DNA of 64,000 nucleotides from Agreia sp. COWG (GCF_904528075.1 NZ_LR882035.1:1736001-1800000); one strand, 5' to 3'; counted from the first letter of the stretch, positions 16,660 to 26,289 are shown. The notes: a model not told the origin generated them from the sequence alone. A program made the numbers and translations.

Positions 16660-18830
16660 GCCCGGTGAACCCCGCCTCGGCCGATCCACGCTTCGGCGAA
16701 GCACCGGAGGCGCCCCGTCGGCCGGTCGAACGAACCCACCACGGCCACACGGTGTCCGACGACTTCGAGTGGCTGCGCGAGAAGGACAATCCCGAGGTAC
16801 TGGCCTACCTCGAGGCGGAGAACGGCTTCACCGAGGCGGCGACAGCTCACCTGGCCGAGCTGCGCGAGTCACTCTTCGACGAGATCAAGGCGCGCACACT
16901 CGAGTCCGATCTGTCGGTGCCCGTTCGCCACAACGGCTACTGGTACTACTCGCGCACCATCGAAGGCAAGCAATACGGCATCCACTGCCGAATCCCCATC
17001 CGCGACGCCGATGACTGGACGCCGCCCGACATCGCCCGAGGCTCGATCGACGAGCAGGTTCTGCTCGACGACAACGTCGAGGCCGACGGCACGGACTTCT
17101 ACTCCCTGGGCAGCTTCGACGTCTCGGTTGACGGAACACTTCTCGCCTATTCCGTCGACACGGCGGGCGACGAGCGGTACACCCTGCGAGTGCGCGATCT
17201 GCGCACCGGTCGCGACCTCGCCGACGAGATCGCCAACACGTCGCCGGGCGCCACCTTCGCGCCGGATGCATCGGTCCTCTTCTATCCGACCGTCGACGAC
17301 GCGTGGCGGCCCGACACCATCTGGCGCCACGTGCTCGGTACTCCCGGCTCGGCCGACGTCGCGGTCTACACCGAGCCCGACGAGCGGTTCTGGGTCGGTA
17401 TCGGGCTCACCCGCAGCGAGCGTTACCTGGTGCTCGACATCGGATCCAAGATCACCAGCGAGGTACGACTCCTCGACGCGGCACATCCCCTGGGCGAGTT
17501 CGAGGTCGTCTGGCCCCGTCGGAACGGCGTGGAGTACGAGGTCGAGCACGCCGTCGTCGCGGGGGAAGACAGGCTCCTCATCGTGCACAACGACGGTGCT
17601 CCCGACTTCACCGTCGTCGATGCTTCCGCAGCCGAGCCTCGGGAGCGATCGTCGTGGCGCACCGTCGTGGCCCCGGGCTCCGGTCGACGGATAGAACAGG
17701 TCGACGCCTTCTCGACCCACCTGACCGTCGAGTACCGCAGGGACGGACTGACGCGAGTGGGCATCATCCGGCTCGGTCAAAAATCGGACGACGAACCGTA
17801 CGGTCCGCTCGAGGAGGTGGAGTTCGAAGAGCCCCTGTTCCAGGTGGGTACAGGCGGAAACCCCGAATGGTCGCAGCCCACGGTGCGGCTCGGCTACACC
17901 TCGTTCGTCACGCCGTCGAGCGTGTACGACCTCTCGCTCATCGACTCATCCCTGACGTTGCTGAAGCGCCAACCGGTGCAGGGAGGATACGACCCTCAGC
18001 AGTACGAGCAGTTGAGGCTCTGGGCGACCGCGGCAGACGGCACGCGCATTCCGATCTCACTGGTGCGAAGGCTCGGCGGGGCGTCAGAAGAGCGGCCCAC
18101 CGTGCTCTACGGCTATGGGTCCTACGAGGCCAGCATCGATCCTGCGTTCTCGATCGCGCGCCTGTCTCTGCTCGATCGTGGCGCGGCATTCGCGATCGCA
18201 CACGTGCGCGGCGGCGGCGAGTTGGGCAGGCAATGGTACGAACAGGGCAAGACCCTCACGAAGCGCAACACCTTCACGGACTTCATCGTCGTTGCCGACG
18301 AACTCATCGAGCGTGGCCTCACCACGCCGAGCGTGCTCGTCGCCCAAGGCGGCAGCGCGGGCGGTCTCTTGATGGGCGCGGTCGCCAACATGGCGCCGGA
18401 TCGATTTGCCGGAATCCTGGCGCAAGTACCGTTCGTCGACGCCCTCACCTCGATCCTCGACCCCGAGTTGCCGCTCACGGTCATCGAATGGGACGAGTGG
18501 GGGGATCCGCTCCACGATGTCGAGGTGTACGAGTACATGTCGGGCTATTCGCCCTACGAGAACGTGCGCGACGACATCGCCTACCCTCCGATCCTCGCCG
18601 TGACGAGTCTCAACGACACTCGTGTGCTCTACGTCGAACCGGCGAAGTGGACGGCGCGTCTGCGCACCGTGGGGGCGCCCGTGTTGCTCCTCACCGAGAT
18701 GACAGCCGGTCACGGCGGCGTCAGCGGTCGCTACGAACGGTGGCGGGAGATCGCCCAGGAGTATGCGTGGATGCTCGATCGACTCGGCCTCGCCGACACC
18801 CCACCGGCAACACTGGAAGTCACGTCATAA
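16656..18830 (+). CDS. ptrB: oligopeptidase B (S9A serine peptidase)
   Basis: A 724-residue cytoplasmic peptidase cleaving small peptides after Arg/Lys. Residues 1-90 and the following seven-bladed beta-propeller (SVDTAGDERYTLRVRDL, IGSKITSEVRLL) precede the alpha/beta hydrolase domain. The catalytic serine is in AQGGSAGG (S567); the Asp and His lie in SLNDTRVLY and GHGGVSGRY. The propeller entrance motif GGYDPQQYEQ matches the family. Start is GTG at 16656, overlapping the stop of the kinase gene. Co-translation of a sugar kinase and this peptidase has no obvious pathway logic. Confidence 0.93.
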   Translation: MSPVNPASADPRFGEAPEAPRRPVERTHHGHTVSDDFEWLREKDNPEVLAYLEAENGFTEAATAHLAELRESLFDEIKARTLESDLSVPVRHNGYWYYSRTIEGKQYGIHCRIPIRDADDWTPPDIARGSIDEQVLLDDNVEADGTDFYSLGSFDVSVDGTLLAYSVDTAGDERYTLRVRDLRTGRDLADEIANTSPGATFAPDASVLFYPTVDDAWRPDTIWRHVLGTPGSADVAVYTEPDERFWVGIGLTRSERYLVLDIGSKITSEVRLLDAAHPLGEFEVVWPRRNGVEYEVEHAVVAGEDRLLIVHNDGAPDFTVVDASAAEPRERSSWRTVVAPGSGRRIEQVDAFSTHLTVEYRRDGLTRVGIIRLGQKSDDEPYGPLEEVEFEEPLFQVGTGGNPEWSQPTVRLGYTSFVTPSSVYDLSLIDSSLTLLKRQPVQGGYDPQQYEQLRLWATAADGTRIPISLVRRLGGASEERPTVLYGYGSYEASIDPAFSIARLSLLDRGAAFAIAHVRGGGELGRQWYEQGKTLTKRNTFTDFIVVADELIERGLTTPSVLVAQGGSAGGLLMGAVANMAPDRFAGILAQVPFVDALTSILDPELPLTVIEWDEWGDPLHDVEVYEYMSGYSPYENVRDDIAYPPILAVTSLNDTRVLYVEPAKWTARLRTVGAPVLLLTEMTAGHGGVSGRYERWREIAQEYAWMLDRLGLADTPPATLEVTS

Positions 18831-18894
18831 TCGCGACCCATCTGCGTGCCGTTTACCGTTCGTTCAGTCCCGCGTGCTTTATTGGAGGCTGAAC

Positions 18895-18914
18895 GTACGG
18901 AGGTCGATCCGTAC
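18895..18914. promoter_or_regulatory. inverted repeat upstream of phosphodiesterase gene
   Basis: GTACGG-N8-CCGTAC between the oligopeptidase stop and the next ATG. An outer pair CGTTCAG/CTGAACG spans 18860-18895. It could be an operator or an mRNA structure; there is no T-tract. Confidence 0.3.
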
Positions 18915-18940
18915 ATCCGGCCACACCCCTTGAGGTTGAC

Positions 18941-19897
18941 ATGTCTGTCAGAACCGCCGAACACCCCCGACCCACCCACTTCATCCTTCACCTGAGTGAC
19001 ACTCACTTCATCGGTGAAGATGGCCTGCTCTACGGAGCGATCGACGCCGAGGCTCACCTCGCTCAGTTGCTCGCCGAGCTCGAGGCCTCGAACGCCAGAC
19101 CCGAGGCCATCGTCTTCACGGGTGACCTGGCCGACAAGGGAGACCCGCGCGCCTATGTGAAGCTGCGCGCCATGGTCGAGCCCGTCGCGGCCCGCCTCGG
19201 GGCTCAACTGATCTGGGTCATGGGCAACCATGACAACAGGGCGTCGTTCCGCGCCGGCCTCCTCGGTCAACTGCCCTCAATGAAGCCGGTGGACCGGGTG
19301 TACGACGTGAACGGGCTGCGCATCATCGCGCTCGACTCGACCGTGCCGGGCTCCCACCACGGCGAGGTCTCGAGCGATCAGCTCGACTGGCTCGCCGAGG
19401 AGCTCTCCTCGCCCGCTCCCCACGGAACCATCCTCGCGTTGCACCACCCTCCCGTGCCCAGCGTTCTCGATCTGGCCGTGCTCGTCGAGCTGCGCGAGCA
19501 GTCGGCGCTCGCCGAGGTGATCGAGGGGTCCGACGTGCGGTCGATTCTGGCCGGCCACCTGCACTACTCGTCGTCGGCGACCTTCGCCGGCGTACCGGTC
19601 TCGGTGGCCAGTGCCACCTGTTACACACAGGATCTCAACGTTCCCGTCGGTGGAACCCGCGCCCGTGACGGAGCGCAGGGTTTCAACCTGGTGCACGTCT
19701 ACGAGAACACCGTCTTGCACACCGTCGTGCCCATCGGCACCTACACGACCACGTCGTACACCTCGGCCGAAGAGACCGCGCGCATCCTCGAACGTGCGGG
19801 AGTCGTGATCGCGCCGGCCGCCAAAGCGACGCTCCCCGCCGAAGACGTGCTCACCGTGCCGCAGGTCGTGCCAGCCCGCTCGACTCTGGTCGGCTAG
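18941..19897 (+). CDS. metallophosphoesterase, CpdA-like phosphodiesterase
   Basis: A 318-residue calcineurin-like enzyme with all five metal-binding motifs: SDTHF (D20, H22), GDLADKG, GNHDNR, LHHPP and GHLHYSS. This order and spacing match class III cyclic-nucleotide phosphodiesterases (CpdA) and the related glycerophosphodiesterases, so it may hydrolyse cAMP or another phosphodiester. No signal peptide is seen, so it is cytoplasmic. The ATG at 18941 follows TTGAGG. About 40 residues beyond the catalytic core ([19 protein letters not shown] and onward) are specific to the actinobacterial versions. Confidence 0.9.
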   Translation: MSVRTAEHPRPTHFILHLSDTHFIGEDGLLYGAIDAEAHLAQLLAELEASNARPEAIVFTGDLADKGDPRAYVKLRAMVEPVAARLGAQLIWVMGNHDNRASFRAGLLGQLPSMKPVDRVYDVNGLRIIALDSTVPGSHHGEVSSDQLDWLAEELSSPAPHGTILALHHPPVPSVLDLAVLVELREQSALAEVIEGSDVRSILAGHLHYSSSATFAGVPVSVASATCYTQDLNVPVGGTRARDGAQGFNLVHVYENTVLHTVVPIGTYTTTSYTSAEETARILERAGVVIAPAAKATLPAEDVLTVPQVVPARSTLVG

Positions 19898-19904
19898 ATG
19901 TGAC

Positions 19905-19925
19905 GAGGGGCCTGCCCGGCCCCTT
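19905..19925. terminator. hairpin between convergent genes
   Basis: AGGGGCC-TGCCC-GGCCCCT, seven base pairs, between the plus-strand phosphodiesterase stop and the minus-strand Stealth stop. Possible bidirectional terminator without a T-tract. Confidence 0.5.
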
Positions 19926-21546
19926 ACGACGAGGTCTTCTCCCAGGGTGCGGCGATCGGGTAGTACTTCTCTAAGAAGTCACCCATGATGGCCGCCCGCT
20001 CGGCGGCCGGAACCTCGGGGAAGCTGCCGTCGTTCAGGCAGAACATGTCGTACTGGCGTCGACGCAGCAGCCCCGTCAGGCTGGCCAGCCCTGACCGCTG
20101 CGTGGTGTCGACGTAGAAGACCTTCGCGTCTTCCTGCGTGACCGCGCGACCCACGAGCAGGGCGTAGTAGTGGTAGAGCGAGTTGGTGACCGAGATGTCG
20201 GTCTTGGACCGGAAGCGTGAGGCTGCCGTGTCCTTGAACTCCTGCGGGAACGTCGCCGCAAGTTCCTCGATGACACTCTTTCGAAGCGGCGCGGGGGTGT
20301 GTTCGAGGTGCCTCGTAATCACGTGGCCGAACTTCTGCCGAAGAAGGTCCCTGTTGACACGCGCCGCGTTCTCGAAGCCGCTGCGGGTGGGGTCGCTGGC
20401 ACCGAGTCCGATGCGCGTCGTCGCCTCGATGAACTTGGTGACGCCGCCCGGCGAGAAGAAGAGGGCGGGCTGCACGGGGCGGCCGAAGAACATGTCGTCA
20501 TTCGAGTAGAGGAAGTGCTCGGACAGCCCGGGGATGTTCTGCAGCTGGCTCTCGACGGCCTGGGAGTTATGCGTGGGGAGTACAGACGGGTCGCTGAAGA
20601 ACTGCTCGCTGCGCATGAGCTGCACGCGCGGGTGCTCGGCGAGCCACTCCGGGCGAGGCGAATCCGTTGCGATGAAGATGTTTCGTACCCACGGGGCGAA
20701 CAGGTAGACCGAACGGAGGGCGTATTTGAGCTCGTCGACCTGACGGAATCGGGCGTCGGCCTCATCGCCCTCTCCGACGACCACGCCCTTCATGCGCTTC
20801 GCCCTCGCCTTTTGAAACTCCACGTCGTTGCCGTCGACCCACGAGAAGACGATGTCGATGTCGAAGCGCACATCGGTGGCGTGTGGCTCGAACATGCCCT
20901 CGAACGTGTCCCAGTTGCGACCGAAGAGCTCGACCGTGGCGGGAACGGCCTCGGAGAGCGGAAGCACGCGACGGGTCAGTGAGTTCTCGACGGGGCAGAT
21001 GTAGTCGTCGCCCTCGATGCTCCAGAACTGCAGCTCGATTCCCGTCGATGATCCGTAGCTGAGCCCGCCGAGGGGCGCGAGGCGCGGGCGGAACAGACGA
21101 AAGATGGATGCCTTGCGCTTGGTCGAGAGCGTTCCGTCGGCAACCAGAACCGGGGGCCTCCGACGCCCCTCGACCGTGCGGGAGTAGAACGGCTCATCGG
21201 CGCAGGCCGCGGCCAGCACTTTCTCGACCAGTCGTCGCTGCGGCGCGTCGACGACGAGCACCGGACGCTCGTCGTTTCCGCGCACGAGAACGAAGTCGAC
21301 TCCCCCGGCGATGAGGGCATCGCGCACGAAGAGCAGGTCTTCGACGAGAGCCTGGTGCGGCGTGAGCGAGGTGTTGATGAGGGTGGCGAGACCCTTACGC
21401 ACGATGACATCGGGTCGGCCGTGGACATCGGGCCAGGACTTGGGTGTGCCGTGGACCCCCGTGGCACGAGTGAACAGCTCTTCGGGGGTGAACGCCTCGA
21501 CGCTCTCATCGAGGGCGAGGTTGTGGGTTGCGGCGCTTCCAGTCAA
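19924..21546 (-). CDS. Stealth family phosphotransferase (capsule/teichoic-type sugar-phosphate transfer)
   Basis: A protein of about 540 residues containing the four conserved Stealth regions: CR1 IDIVFSWVDGND, CR2 RFRQVDELKYALRSVYLFAPWVRNIF-like with TDSPRPEWL, CR3 FLYSNDDMFFGRP, and CR4 near TDISVTNSLYHYYA. Stealth proteins transfer hexose-1-phosphate from UDP-sugars to build phosphodiester-linked surface polymers. The first 240 residues form a separate actinobacterial N-terminal module. The best available start is the TTG at 21546. Surprisingly, no capsule or teichoic-acid cluster surrounds it; neighbours are a phosphodiesterase and CorA. Confidence 0.88.
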   Translation of the reverse strand: MTGSAATHNLALDESVEAFTPEELFTRATGVHGTPKSWPDVHGRPDVIVRKGLATLINTSLTPHQALVEDLLFVRDALIAGGVDFVLVRGNDERPVLVVDAPQRRLVEKVLAAACADEPFYSRTVEGRRRPPVLVADGTLSTKRKASIFRLFRPRLAPLGGLSYGSSTGIELQFWSIEGDDYICPVENSLTRRVLPLSEAVPATVELFGRNWDTFEGMFEPHATDVRFDIDIVFSWVDGNDVEFQKARAKRMKGVVVGEGDEADARFRQVDELKYALRSVYLFAPWVRNIFIATDSPRPEWLAEHPRVQLMRSEQFFSDPSVLPTHNSQAVESQLQNIPGLSEHFLYSNDDMFFGRPVQPALFFSPGGVTKFIEATTRIGLGASDPTRSGFENAARVNRDLLRQKFGHVITRHLEHTPAPLRKSVIEELAATFPQEFKDTAASRFRSKTDISVTNSLYHYYALLVGRAVTQEDAKVFYVDTTQRSGLASLTGLLRRRQYDMFCLNDGSFPEVPAAERAAIMGDFLEKYYPIAAPWEKTSS

Positions 21547-21642
21547 GTAGATGTCAAGCCTTTCCGAGCGTGAAGCCAGGCGGCCCGCTTTCTATAACCT
21601 CGCTATTCTACCGTGCGCCGGACGCGCCTGACACGTGCGCCG

Positions 21643-22788
21643 TCACAGCCAGCCGCGGCGCCTGAACATGACGTAGAGCCCCGTCATCGCGACGACCATG
21701 ACACCGAGTGCCACCGGATAGCCGTAGGGCAAAAGCAACTCGGGCATCACCTGGAAGTTCATGCCATAGATGCCCGAGATGACGGTCGGAGCGAAGAAGA
21801 TGGCGGCCCACGCCGAGATCTTCTTCACCTCGTCGTTCTGCCGGTTGCTCACCTCGGCGAGCTTCTTCATGTCTTCGTTCTGCCGCTGCGCCACCAGGGT
21901 CGCATTTACCGCGAGGATCTCGCGCAGGGTCGATCTGAAGCCGTCGACACGCTCGTTGACCACCGTGACGTGGTCGGCGACGTCTCGCAGCGCCCGACGC
22001 AGCTCGAGGTTCGTCTCGAAGGCCTCGAATCCCGCCCGCAGAGTTTCGAGCATGCCGACGAGCGGCAGGGTGGCGCGCTGAAAATCCAGTACCTCCTGGC
22101 TGAGCTCGTAGATGCGCCTTGATACCTCGGCGTCGCCGGCGAAGACCTGCGCTTCGATCTCGTCGATGTCGTTCTCCAGCCCCATGACCACCGGCTGATA
22201 CTGGTCGACGACCGCGTCGAGGATTCCATAGAGCACCGCGACCGGCCCCAGTGCCAGGAGCTCGGGCTCGCTCTCCATGCGGTGACGCACCGTGGCGAGA
22301 TCCGGCGACTCGCTGTGCCTGACCGAGACCACGAAGTTGGGTCCGACGAAGAGGTGCAGCTCACCGAAGTCGACCTCCTCGCGCTCATCGGAGTAGCTCG
22401 CGGCCCGGAGTACGACGAAGAGGGTGTCGGCGTAGCGCTCCAGCTTGGGCCTCTGGTGCGCGCCGATCGCATCCTCGACGGCGAGCGGATGCAGCGAGAA
22501 TTCGCTCTGGATCGCGGCCAGCTCGGCCTCGTCGGGTCGATAGAGGCCTATCCAGGCCATGGATTCCGGAAACCGGGCACATCCGGCGAGGGTGTCTTCG
22601 ACGCTGTGTGGCGACAGCACCCGGCGACCCTCCGCGTACACGGCATTGTCGACCGTGCTGCTCGTTCGCTGCTGTGAGGGGTCATTCTGATCGTCTGCGC
22701 CGAGACCGGCCCCGGGCTCATGCGCCCGTGCCGACGGCCTCAGGTTCGTCATCACACGCAGGGCTTTCGTCACGCTGGGCTTCTTCAC
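21643..22788 (-). CDS. corA: CorA family magnesium/cobalt transporter
   Basis: A 381-residue divalent-cation channel. The long cytoplasmic N-terminal domain is followed by two C-terminal transmembrane helices joined by the signature loop YGMNF. The final basic tail FRRRGWL is typical. It carries Mg2+ and probably Co2+ or Ni2+. Start GTG at 22788 is backed by an AGAGGTGA Shine-Dalgarno immediately upstream. It is divergent from the GST gene. Confidence 0.93.
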   Translation of the reverse strand: MKKPSVTKALRVMTNLRPSARAHEPGAGLGADDQNDPSQQRTSSTVDNAVYAEGRRVLSPHSVEDTLAGCARFPESMAWIGLYRPDEAELAAIQSEFSLHPLAVEDAIGAHQRPKLERYADTLFVVLRAASYSDEREEVDFGELHLFVGPNFVVSVRHSESPDLATVRHRMESEPELLALGPVAVLYGILDAVVDQYQPVVMGLENDIDEIEAQVFAGDAEVSRRIYELSQEVLDFQRATLPLVGMLETLRAGFEAFETNLELRRALRDVADHVTVVNERVDGFRSTLREILAVNATLVAQRQNEDMKKLAEVSNRQNDEVKKISAWAAIFFAPTVISGIYGMNFQVMPELLLPYGYPVALGVMVVAMTGLYVMFRRRGWL

Positions 22789-22826
22789 CGATCACCTCTT
22801 TCGAAACGGGCCCGATCGAGGGCGGT

Positions 22827-22832
22827 TAACCT
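22827..22832 (+). promoter_or_regulatory. TAACCT -10 box of GST leader ORF
   Basis: TAACCT ends 6 nt before the ATG at 22839, the leaderless spacing seen elsewhere in the window. It points transcription at a short ORF rather than at the GST start itself. Confidence 0.4.
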
Positions 22833-22838
22833 TGTCAT

Positions 22839-22859
22839 ATGGACGTGAATCAGACATGA
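22839..22859 (+). CDS. six-codon leader ORF overlapping the GST gene
   Basis: ATG-GAC-GTG-AAT-CAG-ACA-TGA encodes MDVNQT. Its TGA overlaps the GST ATG (ATGA), and the TANNNT box at 22827-22832 would make it leaderless. This layout fits a leader peptide whose translation delivers ribosomes to the GST start, which has no Shine-Dalgarno of its own. It is a prediction from position only. Confidence 0.4.
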   Translation: MDVNQT

Positions 22860-23917
22860 ATGACTCAACGGTGAATGACTCGGAGAGCACCGCCGGCAGC
22901 TACGTGACACCGGGAGCGGAGTTCACACGCGACACCAACTACATCGACGATCGCATCACCGCGAACGGCACAGGCAACGGCCACGACGACGACGGGCGCC
23001 TGTTGTGGCCCGTCGAGCCCGACAGGTACCGACTCGTCGTCGCCAGGGGCTGCCCGTGGGCGAATCGCGCCGTCATCTCACGCCGCCTGCTCGGCCTCGA
23101 GAACGTGATCTCGATGGGCATCGCCGGCCCGGTACACGACAAGCGCAGCTGGAGCTTCGACCTCGACCCCGACGGCCTCGACCCCGTCCTTCGCATCCCC
23201 CGGCTGCAGGATGCGTTCCTCGCTCGCTACCCCGACTATCCGCGCGGCATCACGGTGCCGGCCATCGTCGACGTTCGCACCGGGCACGTGGTCACCAACG
23301 ACTTTCCCCAGATGACCCTCGACCTCGCGCTCGAGTGGACCCAGTACCACCGCGAGGGCGCGCCAGATCTCTATCCGGTCGACCTCCGCGCCGAGATCGA
23401 CGAGGTCAACAGCCTGGTCTTCTCCGATGTGAACAACGGGGTCTACCGTTGCGGGTTCGCCGGCTCACAACGCTCGTACGAGCGCGCCTATCGCACGCTG
23501 TTCGACCGCCTCGACTGGCTCAGCGAGCGGCTCAGCACACGTCGATTCCTTGTGGGCGACACCATCACCGAGGCCGACATCCGGTTGTTCACGACCCTCG
23601 CGCGCTTCGACGCCGTCTACCACGGACATTTCAAGACCAACAGGCAGAAGCTCACCGAGATGCCGGTGCTGTGGGCCTACGCGCGCGACCTCTTCCAGAC
23701 TCCGGGCTTCGGCGACACGATCGACTTCGAGCAGATCAAGCAGCACTACTACATCGTGCAGACCGATCTGAATCCGACGCAGATCGTACCGGTGGGGCCG
23801 GATGTCTCCGGCTGGCTCGAGCCATCGGGTCGCGAAGACCTGGGAGGGCGCCCGTTCGGCGACGGTACGCCGCCGCCCGCCCCGATCGAGGCCGAGCGAG
23901 TCCCCTCGATCGGGTAG
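22856..23917 (+). CDS. glutathione S-transferase, xi class (glutathionyl-hydroquinone reductase family)
   Basis: A 353-residue thioredoxin-fold transferase. The catalytic cysteine is in VVARGCPWANR, and the VPAIVD/TGHVVTNDFPQM segment and the C-terminal helical domain match xi-class enzymes, which reduce glutathionylated hydroquinones. Actinobacteria of this group normally make mycothiol rather than glutathione, so the natural thiol may be mycothiol. The ATG at 22856 is preferred; an upstream in-frame TTG at 22832 is less likely. The six-codon ORF at 22839 overlaps the start. Confidence 0.9.
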   Translation: MNDSTVNDSESTAGSYVTPGAEFTRDTNYIDDRITANGTGNGHDDDGRLLWPVEPDRYRLVVARGCPWANRAVISRRLLGLENVISMGIAGPVHDKRSWSFDLDPDGLDPVLRIPRLQDAFLARYPDYPRGITVPAIVDVRTGHVVTNDFPQMTLDLALEWTQYHREGAPDLYPVDLRAEIDEVNSLVFSDVNNGVYRCGFAGSQRSYERAYRTLFDRLDWLSERLSTRRFLVGDTITEADIRLFTTLARFDAVYHGHFKTNRQKLTEMPVLWAYARDLFQTPGFGDTIDFEQIKQHYYIVQTDLNPTQIVPVGPDVSGWLEPSGREDLGGRPFGDGTPPPAPIEAERVPSIG

Positions 23918-23918
23918 T

Positions 23919-23959
23919 CCCTTGATCAGCTGGCCACTCGGTGGCCAGCTGATCGAGGG
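23919..23959. terminator. bidirectional terminator hairpin
   Basis: A 19-bp stem (one G-T pair) with a 3-nt loop fills the whole gap between the GST stop and the SNF2 helicase stop. No T-tract; very stable, and probably serves both convergent genes. Confidence 0.75.
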
Positions 23960-26080
23960 CTAGTCGCCGAGCGCCTGCTGCAGCAGATGCACGAGTGCGT
24001 CCATCTGCACGCTGTCCGATCCGGTGATCTCTTCGTCGCTGCCGTCGAGCGCCCGGGCTGCGAGACCCTGCTTGCTGTCGATGAGCTCGGCGATCTTCGC
24101 GTCGATGGTCTGGGCCGCGACGATCCGCCACGCGGTCACGGGCTCCTCCTGGCCGATGCGGTGCACCCGGTCGATGGCCTGCGTCTGTTCGGCCGCCGTC
24201 CACGACAGTTCGGCGAGCACCACGTTGGACGCCGCCTGCAGATTGAGTCCGACGCCCGCGGCGGTCAGGGAGCACACGGCCACAGAGACCGCAGGATCGT
24301 TGTTGAAGGCATCGATCTCACGCTGACGCAGCAGCGCTGACTGGTCGCCCCTGATCGACACGGTGGTCAGGCCGGCCTTCGCGAAGGCCTCCTCCGCCTG
24401 GTCCATCACGTCGATGTGCTTTGCGAAGAACACGACCTTGCCGACGGAACGGGCGAGCTGCGCGGTGTAGTCGGCGGCGAGATGCGCCTTGGCCTTGCCG
24501 ATGAGCCGCACCATCGTGAAGACGTTGTCGCCGGTGCCGCCCTGGGCCTTCGACTCCTCGATCTCCTGGTGGGCTACCGCTCGCATGAGGTTCTCGATGT
24601 TGACGTCGGCGTCGGGGTCGGTCTTCGTGCGGGCAGCGAGCAGGCGGGTGTACCGGGTCACCAGGCGTCGGCCCAGCTCGGCCTCGGCCTCGCGAATCGA
24701 CCTGCCCAGGTCACCGTCGAGTTCGACGGGGAGGTCGACCACGCGCTTCGCCGGGAGGTCGGCCGCGACGTCGAGCTTTCGACGACGAACGATCCCCATA
24801 TCGATGACGGCCTCCCTCGCCTCGGAGAAGAAGCCGAAATCGGCGGGGGTGAGCCCCGTCTCCTCGAGGCGCTCCATCAGGGCGTGCGTCGGCTTCGCTC
24901 CGTCGATCCAACCGAGAAGCTGCCAGATGGCCCGGAAATCGTCGATGTCGTTGATGAGCGGTGTTCCGGTGAGCGCCATCATCAGCGGCTCTCCCCCTGG
25001 CGCCTGCGAACGGATGCGATCGGCCAGCGCGAGTACGTGCTTCGAGCGCTGCGACGACAGGTTCTTGATGAAATGGGCCTCGTCGACGACCATTCCGCGA
25101 AAGCCCAGCGTGCTGAGCCACGCGAGGTGACGATCCAGCACCTCGTAGTTCACGATCACGACATCGGCGAACGCGTCAAGCCCGGCGCCGTCGCCGTGGA
25201 TGACCGTGGCCCTGCGATGCGGAGTCCAGAGTTCGACCTCGCGTGCCCAGTTCATCTTGACGACGTTCGGCACGACGGCGAGAAGAGGATACGCATCGGC
25301 GACGGAGGCGGCGAGCAGCGACTGCGCCGTCTTTCCGAGTCCGGGTTCGTCGGCGAGCAGGAAGGAGCGGTGACCCTGCGCGACGCTCGCGACGAAGCGC
25401 GCCTGATGCCGCATGAGTTCCTGCCCCGGGGGCGATAGCCGGTCGATGCGGGGAGCCTCTGGCAGCTCCATCGAGGCGACCTGTCCGCCAGCGCCGTATT
25501 CGAAGGCACGGAACAGCGGGCCGAGCAACTCCCAATTCGACAGTCGACCGTGGGAGGAGGTGGATTGGCGGGCCGACGCGGAGAAGTCGGGCGCGAGGAA
25601 GGGGTTGGCCAGCTGACGAGCCTTGACCGATTGCGGGATCACCTGACGCTCTGCCAGTTCGGGCGGCAACATCGTGACGGGCTTCGGAGCCTCGACGACC
25701 TCGTCGGGAACGTCCATGCCGGCCTCGACCAGGTACTGCCGACGCAGCTTCTGCGCGACGGGCGAGATCGGAGCGTCGTTCTCGAGAAGGGTGATGAGCG
25801 AGGTGTCCCTTGCGGCGGTCTTCGCCAGGATGGAGCCGATGCCGTCGAGTCGTTTGAGCTGCTCGGCCCTGTCGGCGTCTGCCAGCTCTGTGTTGCCCTT
25901 CACCGCGGTGCGCTCCTCACGCGCGAGCAGCGCGACCACGAGGAACTTGGTGCGGTTCGACGGGGCGACCTTGCCTCGCTGCGCCGCAGCCTCCACCTCA
26001 CGCACCTTGCGGGCGAGGATGGGGATGAGGCCGGTGTTGTCGACGCTCTTGGGTGATCGGCGTCCGCCAGACCTGGACAT
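23960..26080 (-). CDS. SNF2-type DEAD/DEAH helicase (SMARCAL1-like)
   Basis: A 706-residue ATP-dependent DNA translocase. Walker A is ADEPGLGKT, motif II VVDEAHFIKN (DEAH), motif III ALTGTPL and motif VI QAIDRVHRIGQ, all within residues about 240-680. The N-terminal 190 residues are poorly conserved. SMARCAL1-like enzymes anneal or remodel DNA at stalled forks; the role of the bacterial versions is not settled. The ATG at 26080 has a strong CAGGAGGAG ribosome site. It stands alone, bounded by the hairpin at 23919 and the terminator at 26139. Confidence 0.9.
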   Translation of the reverse strand: MSRSGGRRSPKSVDNTGLIPILARKVREVEAAAQRGKVAPSNRTKFLVVALLAREERTAVKGNTELADADRAEQLKRLDGIGSILAKTAARDTSLITLLENDAPISPVAQKLRRQYLVEAGMDVPDEVVEAPKPVTMLPPELAERQVIPQSVKARQLANPFLAPDFSASARQSTSSHGRLSNWELLGPLFRAFEYGAGGQVASMELPEAPRIDRLSPPGQELMRHQARFVASVAQGHRSFLLADEPGLGKTAQSLLAASVADAYPLLAVVPNVVKMNWAREVELWTPHRRATVIHGDGAGLDAFADVVIVNYEVLDRHLAWLSTLGFRGMVVDEAHFIKNLSSQRSKHVLALADRIRSQAPGGEPLMMALTGTPLINDIDDFRAIWQLLGWIDGAKPTHALMERLEETGLTPADFGFFSEAREAVIDMGIVRRRKLDVAADLPAKRVVDLPVELDGDLGRSIREAEAELGRRLVTRYTRLLAARTKTDPDADVNIENLMRAVAHQEIEESKAQGGTGDNVFTMVRLIGKAKAHLAADYTAQLARSVGKVVFFAKHIDVMDQAEEAFAKAGLTTVSIRGDQSALLRQREIDAFNNDPAVSVAVCSLTAAGVGLNLQAASNVVLAELSWTAAEQTQAIDRVHRIGQEEPVTAWRIVAAQTIDAKIAELIDSKQGLAARALDGSDEEITGSDSVQMDALVHLLQQALGD

Positions 26081-26138
26081 GCTCCTCCTGTGGAGTGTGG
26101 GCCCGTCGTCCGTGCTCCCCCGCTGGACGGCGATGCCG

Positions 26139-26162
26139 AAAAAAGATCCCCGATGCGGGATC
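26139..26162 (-). terminator. intrinsic terminator
   Basis: GATCCC-N6-GGGATC at 26145-26162, followed on the minus strand by six Ts (26139-26144). It ends the epimerase and small-membrane-protein transcript before the SNF2 gene. Confidence 0.75.
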
Positions 26163-26289
26163 GTGCGGTCATACTCTCCGGATGCGAGGTGTCGAGCAAC
26201 ATGACATTGTCACGGTCGGCACGGGGAGCGAGGGCATCCGGTGTGCGTTCAGTCTACGACACGGCGACGGGTGGGCCCGTGCGCCGGGC

